Assembly (NCBI RefSeq): GCF_011064595.1
Contig: NZ_JAALJI010000008.1
Coordinates: 1-64,000, forward strand
Length of the DNA stretch: 64,000 nucleotides
Reading direction: 5' to 3'
Source: Paludisphaera soli
GTDB lineage: Bacteria > Planctomycetota > Planctomycetia > Isosphaerales > Isosphaeraceae
Below the pieces are notes generated by a model. The model was not told the origin of the DNA and did not search any database. It was given only the letters and a program-made list of their open reading frames with translations. Shown piece by piece: positions 1-9,105 of this stretch (the stretch's first letter is position 1; each line of letters begins with the position of its first letter). The translations under genes and the position numbers were made by a program.

Positions 1-93
1 GATGTAATCCACGGGCCGGGGGATGGCTCCCCCGACGCTGGGAACCGGAATTGCTCCTCTACCTGACGAACTGACGAACACGGGGAGCAAACC

Positions 94-519
94 ATGGCCG
101 AAAAGACCGGCGACGTCTCGATCGGCAAGTTCGACATCCTGGCGACCTACACCTACGCCAAGGCCCTGCTCGACGGCCTGGACGACGCGGAAGCCCGCGA
201 ACGCGGGATGGTCGCGGCCGTCATGGGCGCGAAGGCCAAGCTCGGCAGACCGGGCGGCACGACGAAGGACTACCACGACGACAAGTCGGCCGCCGAGAAG
301 AAGAAAAAGTCGACCATCACCGCGGGTTCGTTCGACAAGCAGGTGGCCGACAAGATGGGCCCGTTCTTCGATGACACGTTCCTGCCCGCGATCAAGAAGC
401 TGGCCGAGGCGGGGCTGTCCTACGACGAGGTGAAACGCCTGGTGAAGATCCCCAGGGTGTGGGGAGCGAAGCTCAGCGGCGAGAAGTTCAAGGAACGGGC
501 GGCGGTGGCGAAGAAGTGA
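94..519 (+). CDS. Hypothetical protein, 141 aa, lysine-rich, soluble
   Basis: I do not recognise a family. The protein has no signal peptide or membrane span. It is rich in Ala and charged residues, with a Lys run near residues 67-73 in the middle and a basic C-terminus ending in AKK. The ATG at 94 follows a GGGGAG element about ten bases upstream, which supports this start, and the frame is intact to the TGA at 517-519. It is the first gene of an accessory region whose other members concern DNA repair, DNA modification and recombination, and it faces the exonuclease VII remnant convergently. A role in that element is only inferred from location. Coding character is supported by the strong GC bias at third codon positions. 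Confidence 0.7.
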   Translation: MAEKTGDVSIGKFDILATYTYAKALLDGLDDAEARERGMVAAVMGAKAKLGRPGGTTKDYHDDKSAAEKKKKSTITAGSFDKQVADKMGPFFDDTFLPAIKKLAEAGLSYDEVKRLVKIPRVWGAKLSGEKFKERAAVAKK

Positions 520-591
520 GACTGTCTCAGGCATCTGCGCGGACGCGCACGACGCATCTCTTCCCTGCTCCGTAATCGATCCCATGCGCCA

Positions 592-898
592 TCAGAATGG
601 AATGTCATGCCCGTCGGCCTCCATAGGAGCCGACGGCCTTAGAGGAGAGATCGACTTCGCGTGCCCATTCGAAGGTGGAGCTTCCACGACGGCTGCGTCC
701 GATTCGAAACACTGGGACAGGGTGACCTGCACGGCGTCGAGCCGAGTCTTGCACACCTTTGTTGGCCTGCATCGCCGTCTCGACCCTCGGGACGAGCTGG
801 TCGATGTCGGGATCCTACTGCTGCGAGAGCCAATCGGAAGTCTCTTTCAGCAGCTTGTAGTTCTTGTTGAAGCTCGTGCCGTCGAGATTCTCGCTCAC
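592..898 (-). pseudogene. xseB: Exonuclease VII small subunit remnant (stop plus frameshift)
   Basis: XseB is the small subunit of exonuclease VII, a single-strand-specific nuclease. Reading from a GTG at 898-896, preceded by a strong AGGGAGGGG ribosome site, the peptide starts VSENLDGTSFNKNYKLL and continues to DWLSQQ, where a TAG stop lies at 815-817. Reading through it gives DPDIDQLVPRVETAMQA, then a frameshift near 757-762 restores KVCKTRLDAVQVTLSQ and a tail ending at 592. Both halves fit one small helical XseB-like protein, so the gene carries one nonsense and one frameshift lesion. It sits just after xseA, about 29 bp from its stop, as expected for an xseAB operon. Sequencing error could mimic the lesions, but neighbouring genes are damaged too. 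Confidence 0.65.
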
Positions 899-927
899 GA
901 TTTGTCCCCTCCCTGAAATTCGTCATT

Positions 928-2803
928 CTACACCCGAACGGGGCCGTCGTGGAAATGCACGCTGAAGCCGGCGGCGTGGGCCGCGTCTGCACGCCTGGTG
1001 ATCGGTCGGCCGTCGCGATCGCGAAGCCGCGTCGAAGGGTCGGGTTCGGGCCGAGCCCCATGACCAGCCTCAGTTGGCCATCGACATTGGTTCGGGCGGC
1101 CTCCACCATCGACGCCGCGCCCGCCTCGATCTCGGCGAGCCCGGCTGACAAATGGTCCGCCGCTTTCTCGGCCGACCGGCTCGATTCCCGACGCAACTCC
1201 GTCAGGTTGTGCTCGAGATCGCACCTCGCCGCGTCGATCGCCGATTCGGCCTTCAACGCCAGGATGTTGGCCGTCTTCTCCTGATCGGCGATGCGCATTT
1301 GGGCGCGGTGGACTACCGCGTCGATCTCGCCCTTCAACCGCGATCCCGCTTCGCAGGCCGCCCGATCGGCCAGATTCGCCAAGCGGCCACGCTCGGCACC
1401 CAGCCACAGGGCGGCCTCGCGGGCGTGATGACCCGCGGACGTCCTGATCAGGTTCATGAACTCCTCACGATCCTTGGACGCTCGCTGGAGGACCGACGAC
1501 GACCCATCGCGGAGCCGCGTCGCCTGCACCTCGACGGCGGCCCGCTCCTGTTGCAACCGATAGAACGTGCTGGTGCGGATCAGGACTATCGATCTCTCCC
1601 GATCGGCCTCGGCACGCCCGACGGCCGTCTTCGCGCCGGTCTTGATCCGTTCGGCCTGCGTTTCGACGGCGGTTCGTTCGCGGGCGAGGATGGGGCCGAC
1701 TTGCAGCTTGATCCTCTCGACGGCGGCCATCGCCTCGACGGCGTTGTCGCGGATGGAGCTCATGATGTACAGCGCCGCCTTCGAGGGCGTGTCCAACCGC
1801 CGATGGGCGACCTCGTCGAGGATGGTCGAGTCGCGCTCGTGCCCGATTCCCGTGAGCACGGGGATGGGCGACGAGCAGAGCATCCGCGCCACATCGAAGT
1901 CGTTGAGCCAGGCGAGGTCCGTTACAGAGCCGCCGCCCCGGATGATGACCATCGGGTCGAAGGCCAGGAGGCGATGGGCCGCCAGGGCCTCGTCGAACGC
2001 GACTCGCATCGACGCAGGCACGTCCAACCCCTGGAACGTAGCACCGAAAAACGCGATGTTGCACGGCCCGACCCGCTGCAGGCGATCCGTCTCGCGTCGA
2101 AAATCGCCCAGGCGCGCGGAGGTATCCGGGCTGATGACCGCCACCTGCAGGAACTCGATGGGCGGGAGGAGCGCCTGGTTGCTGCCGTAGATACGCTCGT
2201 CTACGAGGCGTTGCGGGATGCGGGCCAGCTTGGCGGCGAGGTCGCCCAGCGTGTAGGAGGGGTCGACGTCCTCGATGATCAGGTCGAGCCCGTAGAGGGC
2301 GTCGAAGCGGACCTGCACCTGCAGAAGATCTTGCTGTCCGTCCGCAGCCCTTCGCCCGTGGCCTCGACGAACTTCGATGCGATGCCGGTGGCGCGGGCTT
2401 TCCAGATGATCCCCTTGGCCCTGTCGAGCGGGTCGCCCTGGCCGTTGCGCTCGGTCAGCTGCAGGTACACGTTGCAGTTCTTGGACGACGATTCGCTGAT
2501 CTCGGCGCGCACCCATACCGCTTCCGACAGGTTCTGCGAAAGCACGCCCTTGATGCGTCCGAGCAGTTCGGACAGGGTGATGCCCTTCTCGGACTCGCCG
2601 TCCGTCACCATTTCTGTGCGGGGCTGCGCGCCGGCTGGCTTGAGCAGCCCTGACGGAAACCACGCCTCGTCGAATCCGCGCAGGTCTGTCCTGGCCGGCA
2701 TGTACCACAGGAGGCGCGTGCCGTCCCAACGGGCGCCGAGGGCCTTCGCCTCGTCCTTGCGCGCGTAGGGGACGTTCAGGTGTATGCGGCTCTCGTGGAT
2801 CAT
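928..2803 (-). pseudogene. xseA: Exonuclease VII large subunit with N-terminal DUF5710 domain, frameshifted twice
   Basis: The large subunit carries the nuclease active site of exonuclease VII. The ATG at 2803-2801 opens a DUF5710-type segment (NVPYARKDEAKALGARWD, about residues 10-50). An OB-fold nucleic-acid-binding domain follows from ITLSELLGRIKGVL. Near 2325 the frame shifts and continues VRFDALYGLDLIIEDVDP into the catalytic domain, where PMVIIRGGGSVTDL, the GIGHERDSTILDEVAHRR motif and DTPSKAA are clear. A long coiled-coil region follows. At about 1010-1016, inside GFAIATAD, a second shift is needed to reach the expected C-terminus RRADAAHAAGFSVHFHDG and the stop at 928. DUF5710 fused to XseA is in my experience typical of plasmid or integrative-element genes. 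Family assignment is firm; non-function is inferred from the two shifts. Confidence 0.85.
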
Positions 2804-3078
2804 TCCCTTTCGGATCCCGCCTGCGTCGGCCTATGGTACGAACGCGGGAACCTACCATCGGAAGAGGAATCGGCCAAGGCGAGCTACTGTACGAACGGCC
2901 AGGATACGTGCCGGGAGCAGCTTCGTGTCAGGAGTCGGCGGCATGGGGCCGGTCAAAGATCGAAGGGGCGGGCGTCAACAGCGCCTGGGAGGAACGCCGA
3001 GGAGTGGAAGCCGGGACTCACCTGAAAGGAAGGCGCGTCAGGTGCCATCCCGGAGCATTCCGGCCTGCCGGAGGGCGG

Positions 3079-4377
3079 CTACGCAAGCCTCCGCGCGAGC
3101 GCGAGGTGGGCGACGAGCTCCGCCCGCGTGCCGCCGCGGGACGCACACACCGGGTGGACGGTCGCCACGACTTTGAACCCGCCGACCGCGTCCACGACCT
3201 CGCCGCGGCGGTCGACGAACCGGAACAGCGGCCCGAGCACCGCCCTCGCCGCCGCCGGGCCGAGGCACACCACCACGTCAGGCCTGACCGCGGCCAGTTC
3301 CGCGAGCAGCCACGGCCGACACGCGGCGGTCTCGCGCGGCCCGACCCGCGCGCCGTCGCCCGCATTGCGTTTCACCGCGTGCGTCCGGTACACCGCCGCG
3401 GGGTCGAGGCCGGCTTCGTCCAGCGCCTGGTCGAGCAGGGCGGCGGCCTCGCCGCCGAAGGGCCGGTCGCTGACCACCACCACCCGCGCGCTCGCTGGCC
3501 CCTCCCCGAACATCGGCGGCGAATCCGGGGAGCACAGGCCGCATGCGTTGCAGCCACGGGCCGCCGCCCTGAGGCCGTCGAGGTCGCGTGTCGCCGGCAG
3601 GAAGTCGGCGGCCGACCGGGCGCACCCCTCCTGGTGCGCGACCATCGCCGCAACGCGGGCCGGCGCCTCGGCCAGCAAGTCGGGGATGATGGCCGCCTCC
3701 GGAAGCGTCGCCCAATGCCGAACCGGGAGCTCCTTCTTCATGGCCTTGATCTTGATCCGCGCGGGGTTGAACGTCGACCGGTAGTACGTCTTCCACATGT
3801 CCTCGAGTTGGTCAGGCGGGGGCGCGTCCTTCGCCGGCACGCCGGGGCCGAACTGCAGCCCGTCGCCGTCCCACAGCGCCGACTCGTCCGGCGTCAGGAT
3901 CGTCCAGAGCATCTCCGGGAAGCGGCGGGCGAAGAAGGGCGCGGCCCGGCGCAGGATGCGATGGTCCGGCCGGTGCCAGGCGACGAAGTGACCGCCGACG
4001 TCGCGGAAGCGGACGAACGCGTGCATCTTGTGGACGTCGCGGCGGACGGACTTCTCGGCGTGCAGGAGCCAGCCCACGTCGTCGTCGGTGGCGAGGTCGA
4101 GCAGGTGCGGCTCGCCGTGGGTGAGCCGCCACAACGCGCGATACAAGCACCCCCACCGTCGCGGGTCGCGGTGACACGCGACCGACTCGGCCAGCTCGAC
4201 GAACGCCCGCGGCACGTTGAACGTCCCGCCCGCGGGCGCGGCGGGGAGCGCGTCCGCCGCGAACAGGCCGGTCGCGGCACCGTCGTCGAAAATGACGTCG
4301 GCCGGTGGAACGCCCGCGGCCAGCAGCGTGCGGGCGGCGGGACGCCATGCGGCGAAGTCGGGCGCGGAAACGATCAT
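3079..4377 (-). CDS. DUF4130 / UdgX-like uracil-DNA glycosylase superfamily fusion, 432 aa
   Basis: Residues about 60-225 match the DUF4130 domain that is genetically linked to UdgX and a radical SAM partner (landmarks CLYRALWRLTHGEP, FARRFPEMLWTILTPDE). Residues about 260-432 match the UdgX branch of uracil-DNA glycosylases: a cysteine cluster CNACGLC at 276-282, ACRPWLLAELAAVRPDVVV near 352, and VATVHP at 404-409. Canonical UdgX proteins also have a GEQPGDQED-type catalytic loop and a KRRIH loop whose histidine links covalently to DNA. Here the corresponding stretches read VSDRPFGGE (301-310) and KRNAGDGARVGPRE, so both motifs appear lost while the frame stays open. Its ATG overlaps the upstream radical SAM stop as ATGA, indicating translational coupling. 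Enzyme activity is doubtful; DNA binding or a changed specificity is possible. Confidence 0.85.
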   Translation of the reverse strand: MIVSAPDFAAWRPAARTLLAAGVPPADVIFDDGAATGLFAADALPAAPAGGTFNVPRAFVELAESVACHRDPRRWGCLYRALWRLTHGEPHLLDLATDDDVGWLLHAEKSVRRDVHKMHAFVRFRDVGGHFVAWHRPDHRILRRAAPFFARRFPEMLWTILTPDESALWDGDGLQFGPGVPAKDAPPPDQLEDMWKTYYRSTFNPARIKIKAMKKELPVRHWATLPEAAIIPDLLAEAPARVAAMVAHQEGCARSAADFLPATRDLDGLRAAARGCNACGLCSPDSPPMFGEGPASARVVVVSDRPFGGEAAALLDQALDEAGLDPAAVYRTHAVKRNAGDGARVGPRETAACRPWLLAELAAVRPDVVVCLGPAAARAVLGPLFRFVDRRGEVVDAVGGFKVVATVHPVCASRGGTRAELVAHLALARRLA

Positions 4378-5597
4378 ACGTCGACCAGGTGGTCGAAAAG
4401 AGTCGCCTGCACTAGCTTCTTCTTCAGGCCGACCGCGTCGAGATGGCGCACGGCCGCGTTGTGGCCGACGGCGAGTACGAACGGGGCGGCGGTCTTCCAG
4501 TTCACCCGCAGCTTGCGCAGGTCGTCGGTCGTCACCGGGTGGTGCCGGCGAATCGCCAGGATGCGGTCGACGTTCCGCACCCCGACGCCGGGGACGCGCA
4601 GCAGCATCTCGCGAGGGGCGGTGTTCACGTTTACCGGGAAACGGTCGCGGTTCGCCAGCGCCCAGGCCAGTTTCGGGTCCATGTCCAGCGCCAGGTTCGC
4701 GCCCGGGGCGACCACCTCGCCCACGCCGAATCCGTAGAAGCGCAGCAGCCAGTCGGCCTGGTACAGTCGGTGTTCGCGAATCAGCGGCGGACGGAGCGCG
4801 GGCAATCGCGCGTCGGCGTGCGGCGTCGGGCTGTATGCCGAATAATAGACGCGCCGCAGCCCCCGGGTGCGATACAGTTCGTCGGCGGTCGCCAGGATGG
4901 TGCCGTCGGCGGTCGGCGTCGCGCCGACGACCATCTGCGTGCTCTGACCGGCTGGGGCGAACGCCGGCGCCTTGAACCCTGCCTTCCGGTCGGCGGCGTG
5001 CTCGGCGATCCCCTCGGCCACCTCGCCCATCGTGCCGTCGATGTCCTCGCGAGTCTTCTCCGGGGCGAGGAGCTGCAAGTCCTGAGAAGTCGGGAGTTCG
5101 ATGTTCGCGCTCAGCCGGTCGGCCCAGAGTCCGGCCTCCGCGACCAGTTCGGGGGACGCGCCGGGGATCAGCTTGAGATGGATGTACCCGCCGAACCCAT
5201 GGTCCTCGCGCAAGCCGCGGGCGACCGCGACGAGCTGTCCCATAGTGCCGTCCACGCTGCCGACGATGCCGCTGCTGAGGAACAGCCCCTCGATGTAGTT
5301 GCGTCGGTAGAAGTCGATGGTGAGGCTGATCACCTCGGCCACGGTGAATTTGGCCCGCGGCGTGTCGCTCGACGCCCGGTTGACGCAGAACCGGCAGTCG
5401 TACACGCAGTGGTTGGTGAGCAGCAGCTTCAGCAGCGAGACGCACCGGCCGTCGGGGGTGTAGCTGTGACAGATGCCCATCCCCTCGGTCGACCCGAGCC
5501 GCGTGTCGCGGCGCTTCGTGGAGCTGCCGCTGCTGGCGCACGAGGCGTCGTACTTGGCCGCGTCGGCCAGTATGTCGAGCTTTCGGCGAATGTCCAT
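4374..5597 (-). CDS. UdgX-linked radical SAM protein (putative DNA modification/repair), 407 aa
   Basis: This is the radical SAM family that co-occurs with DUF4130 and UdgX proteins. The ATG at 5597 (MDIRRKLDILADAAKYDASC) fits the family start better than an in-frame ATG 48 bp upstream. The radical SAM cysteines are in NHCVYDCRFC (CxxxCxxC), preceded by ICHSYTPDGRCVSLLK. A helix-hairpin-helix segment, LRVPGVGVRNVDRILAIRR, lies in the C-terminal third, which points to DNA contact. Families of this type are predicted to act on DNA, but to my knowledge the reaction is unknown. It is the first gene of the minus-strand set rSAM, DUF4130-UdgX, xseA, xseB, and overlaps the next gene by four bases. 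No lesion is visible in this frame. Confidence 0.88.
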   Translation of the reverse strand: MDIRRKLDILADAAKYDASCASSGSSTKRRDTRLGSTEGMGICHSYTPDGRCVSLLKLLLTNHCVYDCRFCVNRASSDTPRAKFTVAEVISLTIDFYRRNYIEGLFLSSGIVGSVDGTMGQLVAVARGLREDHGFGGYIHLKLIPGASPELVAEAGLWADRLSANIELPTSQDLQLLAPEKTREDIDGTMGEVAEGIAEHAADRKAGFKAPAFAPAGQSTQMVVGATPTADGTILATADELYRTRGLRRVYYSAYSPTPHADARLPALRPPLIREHRLYQADWLLRFYGFGVGEVVAPGANLALDMDPKLAWALANRDRFPVNVNTAPREMLLRVPGVGVRNVDRILAIRRHHPVTTDDLRKLRVNWKTAAPFVLAVGHNAAVRHLDAVGLKKKLVQATLFDHLVDV

Positions 5598-5754
5598 GAG
5601 ATTACCGCACCGGCCAAGGAAGTGGACTCGCGTCCACTGTATCATGCGGCAGGAGTGGAGCTCAATGCCAACTGCGGTCGGAATCTATTCTTGATTGCTT
5701 ATCGGTCGGTTTTCGCCATACTGCTCGGATCAACACGAGCACGCCGCGACCGCA

Positions 5755-7836
5755 TGTCCTCCTTCGCCGACCGATACGCCCACCGACGCGATGCCTTCCT
5801 CACGCACGCCGCCCGCGTGAAGGCTTCCCGCGACCGGCAATCGCTGCCGGCCCGGTGGCCAAGGAGATCTTCCCCAACCCGATGACCGGCTAGTTCAAGC
5901 CCGGCCGGCAGGCTATCGGCGAGGAACTCAAGTCGCTGCTCACGCCCGAGGAGTACGACTCGGCCAAGCGGAGGACTTTCAGCCAGTTTTTCACCTCGCC
6001 CGTCCTCATGGATGCGATGCACGACGCCCTGTCCAGGCTGGGCGTGCCTCAAGATGGCGTGGCCCTCGAACCGGGCTGTGGGGTGGGCAACTGCATGTCC
6101 CAAGCCCCGGCGGGCCGGCGGTTCATCGGCGTCGAACTCGACTCGCTCTCAGGCCGAACCGCCCGCGTCCTGCATCCGACGGCCGACATCCGGATCGAGA
6201 ACTTCGGCGACACCAGGCTGCCCAAGCTCGACGCCGTGATCGGCAACGTGCCGTTCGCCGACGTGAAGCTCGAATACCAGGGACAGAAACTCTCCCTGCA
6301 CGACTTCTTCATCGCCAAGTCGGTCGACGCCCTGAAGCCCGGCGGCGTGGTCGCGGTGGTTACCTCGCACTACACGCTCGACAAGCAGAACGCCGGGATG
6401 CGGATCGACCTCGCGGAGAAGGCCGACTTCCTCGGTGCGGTCCGCCTGCCGTGCGACGCCTTCAAGGCCGAGGGCACGGAGGTCACAACCGACATCCTGT
6501 TCCTGCGCAAGCGGGCTCCCGGCCAGGAGCCGAACCACGCCGACCCGGAATGGCTGGAGACCTCGGTCCTGGGCATCGACAAGGCCGACCTGTGGGAGAT
6601 GGTGCTGGACGACTTGAGCCGAAGGACACGCTCTACGGCTCCGGCTTCTCGGTTCTGCCGGTCGGCGACCTGAAAGAGGAGCTGCGGAAAGCGGTGGGGG
6701 GGGGCAGGTCCGCGTCATGCTGGGCTCCACGGCCAAGATGGGCACCCGCACCAACGGGCAGAAGCGGCTGGCGGCCCTGCACCATCTGGACGCCCCGTGG
6801 AAGCTCGACGAGGTCGAGCAGCGGGAAAGACGCATCTTGCGGCAGGGCAACCAGAACAAGGAGGTGGCGATCTACCGCTACGTGACGGAAGGCAGCTTCG
6901 ACGCCTACATTTCGCAGGCGTTGGAAACCAAGGCCCGGTTCATCGCCCAGGTGATGACCGGCGAGGCGGCCGTCAGGAAGGCCGAGGACATCGGCGGGCA
7001 GGAGCTATCCGTATGCGGAGGTGAAAGCCATCGCGTCAGGCAACCCGGCGTTGCTGACATTGGCCGAAGCCGACGCGGAACTCCAGCGGCTGGCGATACT
7101 GAGGAAAAACCACCTGGACGAGCAGTACGTGGCCAAGCGTAGCCTGCGCGACCTGCCGGACGATATCCTGCGGCTGGAGAAACCCCTGGAGGGCCCCACC
7201 GCCGACATGGCCACCATGGCGAGCAACGACGTGATTCCGAGCCAGGAGTCGATCGGCGAGAAGTTGAAGCGGATGTCGGAGAAGGTCCAGGAGACCTACC
7301 GCACAAAACTGGGGACCTATCGCGGGCTGGAAGCCAGCCTGGTTCTGCACCCGCTGGGCGGAACGGAAGTCGTGCTGGACGGAGTGACGCGCTGCCGCGA
7401 GACGCCGATGCGGGACAACCCCGGCGCACGCGCCGTGCTGAACGAACTGGAGCGGCTGGCGAACGGGTACGACTACGCTTGCCGGAGCAACCGGGCCGAG
7501 ATCAGCGTGAAGCAGGGCCAGCTCGCGGATTTCGAGGCCCGCGTGGGGCGGCCGTTCGAGCATGCCGAGTACATGAGTTAGTTGTCCGACTTACGCGACC
7601 AGCTCCGGGCGGGGCTGTCGGAGAATCCGCCCGAGGGCCCGCTGGGCGAGCAGGAGCCGGCGGAGTCGCCCACGACAGAGGCAGAGCCCACGCAGGTCTC
7701 GGTCGCTCCGGAACCCGTCCACCAGCCGGAGCCGGAACCCGTGGTGATCGCCATGCCGGAGCCGACGAGGTCGGAGCACCGCCAGAGCGTGACGCGGCGC
7801 ACGCAGGGGAACGCGGAGCAGTTGAGGCTGTTCTGA
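5755..7836 (+). pseudogene. Remnant of a large DNA methylase / SNF2-type helicase gene of mobile elements
   Basis: Several frames together rebuild parts of a very large methylase-helicase protein of the kind carried by plasmids and integrative elements. The start is ATG 5755 (MSSFADRYAHRRDAF), a shift near 5850 leads to GPVAKEIFPNPMTG, and a TAG stands at 5891-5893. From 5894 the SAM-dependent methylase part is readable: EPGCGVGN near 6070, then AVIGNVPFAD at about 6232-6261 (the NPPF-like motif IV). A shift near 6620 follows. After a G-run near 6700 the sequence jumps to the helicase C-terminal region (LGSTAKMG, ALHHLDAPWKLDE, RRILRQGNQNKE, YVTEGSFDAY), so the ATPase core is deleted. Another shift near 7010 and a TAG at 7579-7581 precede the C-terminal tail ending at 7836. 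Non-functional as a helicase. Confidence 0.8.
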
Positions 7837-8021
7837 TGGCCCGTCCTTCAGTTCGATGACACGGAATTCCCGTTCGAGGTCATCTCGCGACAAGGTCGTC
7901 TCAGGGCCGCGCTTCCCGGCCCGATTGGTCATCGGCCTCTGATTCGCGTAATGTCCATGAACGGGCGAGCTAACGACGAACCAACGACATCGAAGCACCG
8001 ATCGGGAAAGAGACACTAGCC

Positions 8022-9086
8022 ATGGCACAGAGAGCACTCATCGCGGGGGTGAGCGGGATCGTCGGCAACAACCTCGCCTCGCACCTGGTCTCGAAGGGGT
8101 GGGAGGTCTACGGCCTCGCCCGCAAGCCGCAAACCAACATCCCGGAAGTGCATCCGGTTGCCGCGGACCTGCTCGACCCCGACTCGCTGCAGTCCGCCCT
8201 GTCCGGGATCGATCCGACTCACGTCTTCATCGCGACGTGGCTCCGCCAGGCCACCGAGGCCGAGAACTGCAAGGTGAACGGCGCCATGGTGAGGAACCTC
8301 CTGAACGCCGTCGATTCGGCCGAGGGCCTCAGCCACGTCGCCCTCGTCACCGGCCTGAAGCACTATCTCGGGCCGTTCGAGGCCTACGCCAAGACCAAGC
8401 CGGTGACGCCGTTCCGCGAGGAGATGCCGCGCCTGCCTTACGAGAACTTCTACTACACGCAGGAGGACGAGGTCTTCGCGGCCGCCGAGAGGCGGGGCTT
8501 CGGCTGGAGCGTGCATCGCCCCCACACGATCATCGGATACGCCCTCGGCAACGCCATGAACATGGGCGTCACCCTCGCCGTCTACGCCACGATCTGCCGG
8601 GAGACGGAGAAGCCGTTTATCTTCCCCGGATCGCCCCAGCAGTGGGAGGGGCTGACGGACGTGACCGACGCCCGAGTCCTCGCCCGGCACCTGGAATGGG
8701 CCGGGACGTCGGAGGCCGCCCGGGATCAGGCGTTCAACATCGTGAATGGCGATATCTTCCGCTGGAACTGGTTGTGGCCGAAGCTCGCGGCGGATTTCGG
8801 CATCGAGGCCGCCCCTTATCCGGGCCACAAGTCACCGCTGGAGTCCCAACTGGCAGGCGCGGGGCCGGTATGGGCGGGTATCGCGGCGAAGCACGGCCTC
8901 GCCGAGCCGGATATCAACAGGCTCGCCTCGGCGTGGCACACCGACATGGACCTCGGGCGCGAGATGGAGGTCGTGACCGACATGACCAAGAGCCGACTGG
9001 CCGGGTTCCACGATTACCAGCCGACGCTCGGTTCGTTTCTCGATCTATTCGCCAGGTTGCGGGGGGATCGAATCATCCCCGCCTGA
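8022..9086 (+). CDS. PRISE-like short-chain dehydrogenase/reductase, 354 aa
   Basis: An extended SDR NAD(P)H-dependent reductase resembling the progesterone 5-beta-reductase / iridoid synthase (PRISE) group, which reduces activated carbon-carbon double bonds. The N-terminus has the dinucleotide-binding motif GVSGIVG at residues 9-15. The PRISE hallmark NFYYTQED is present, with the two tyrosines at about 144-145, standing in for the usual YxxxK catalytic pair. Downstream VHRPHTIIGYA and WEGLTDV are typical of the family. The length is normal for PRISE enzymes. The start ATG 8022 follows a GGGAAAGAGA element. The natural substrate cannot be told from sequence. It lies between the methylase/helicase remnant and the degraded integrase, so it may have arrived with the element, but its frame is intact. 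Confidence 0.85.
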   Translation: MAQRALIAGVSGIVGNNLASHLVSKGWEVYGLARKPQTNIPEVHPVAADLLDPDSLQSALSGIDPTHVFIATWLRQATEAENCKVNGAMVRNLLNAVDSAEGLSHVALVTGLKHYLGPFEAYAKTKPVTPFREEMPRLPYENFYYTQEDEVFAAAERRGFGWSVHRPHTIIGYALGNAMNMGVTLAVYATICRETEKPFIFPGSPQQWEGLTDVTDARVLARHLEWAGTSEAARDQAFNIVNGDIFRWNWLWPKLAADFGIEAAPYPGHKSPLESQLAGAGPVWAGIAAKHGLAEPDINRLASAWHTDMDLGREMEVVTDMTKSRLAGFHDYQPTLGSFLDLFARLRGDRIIPA

Positions 9087-9105
9087 TCGAGGGAGCGTCC
9101 GGGCA

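Noticed and set aside
7840-8021. A minus-strand peptide reading TTLSRDDLEREFRVIELKDG in the gap before the reductase
   Set aside because: It is too short, has no start signal or known family, and continues antisense into the helicase tail; chance reading is the simplest view.
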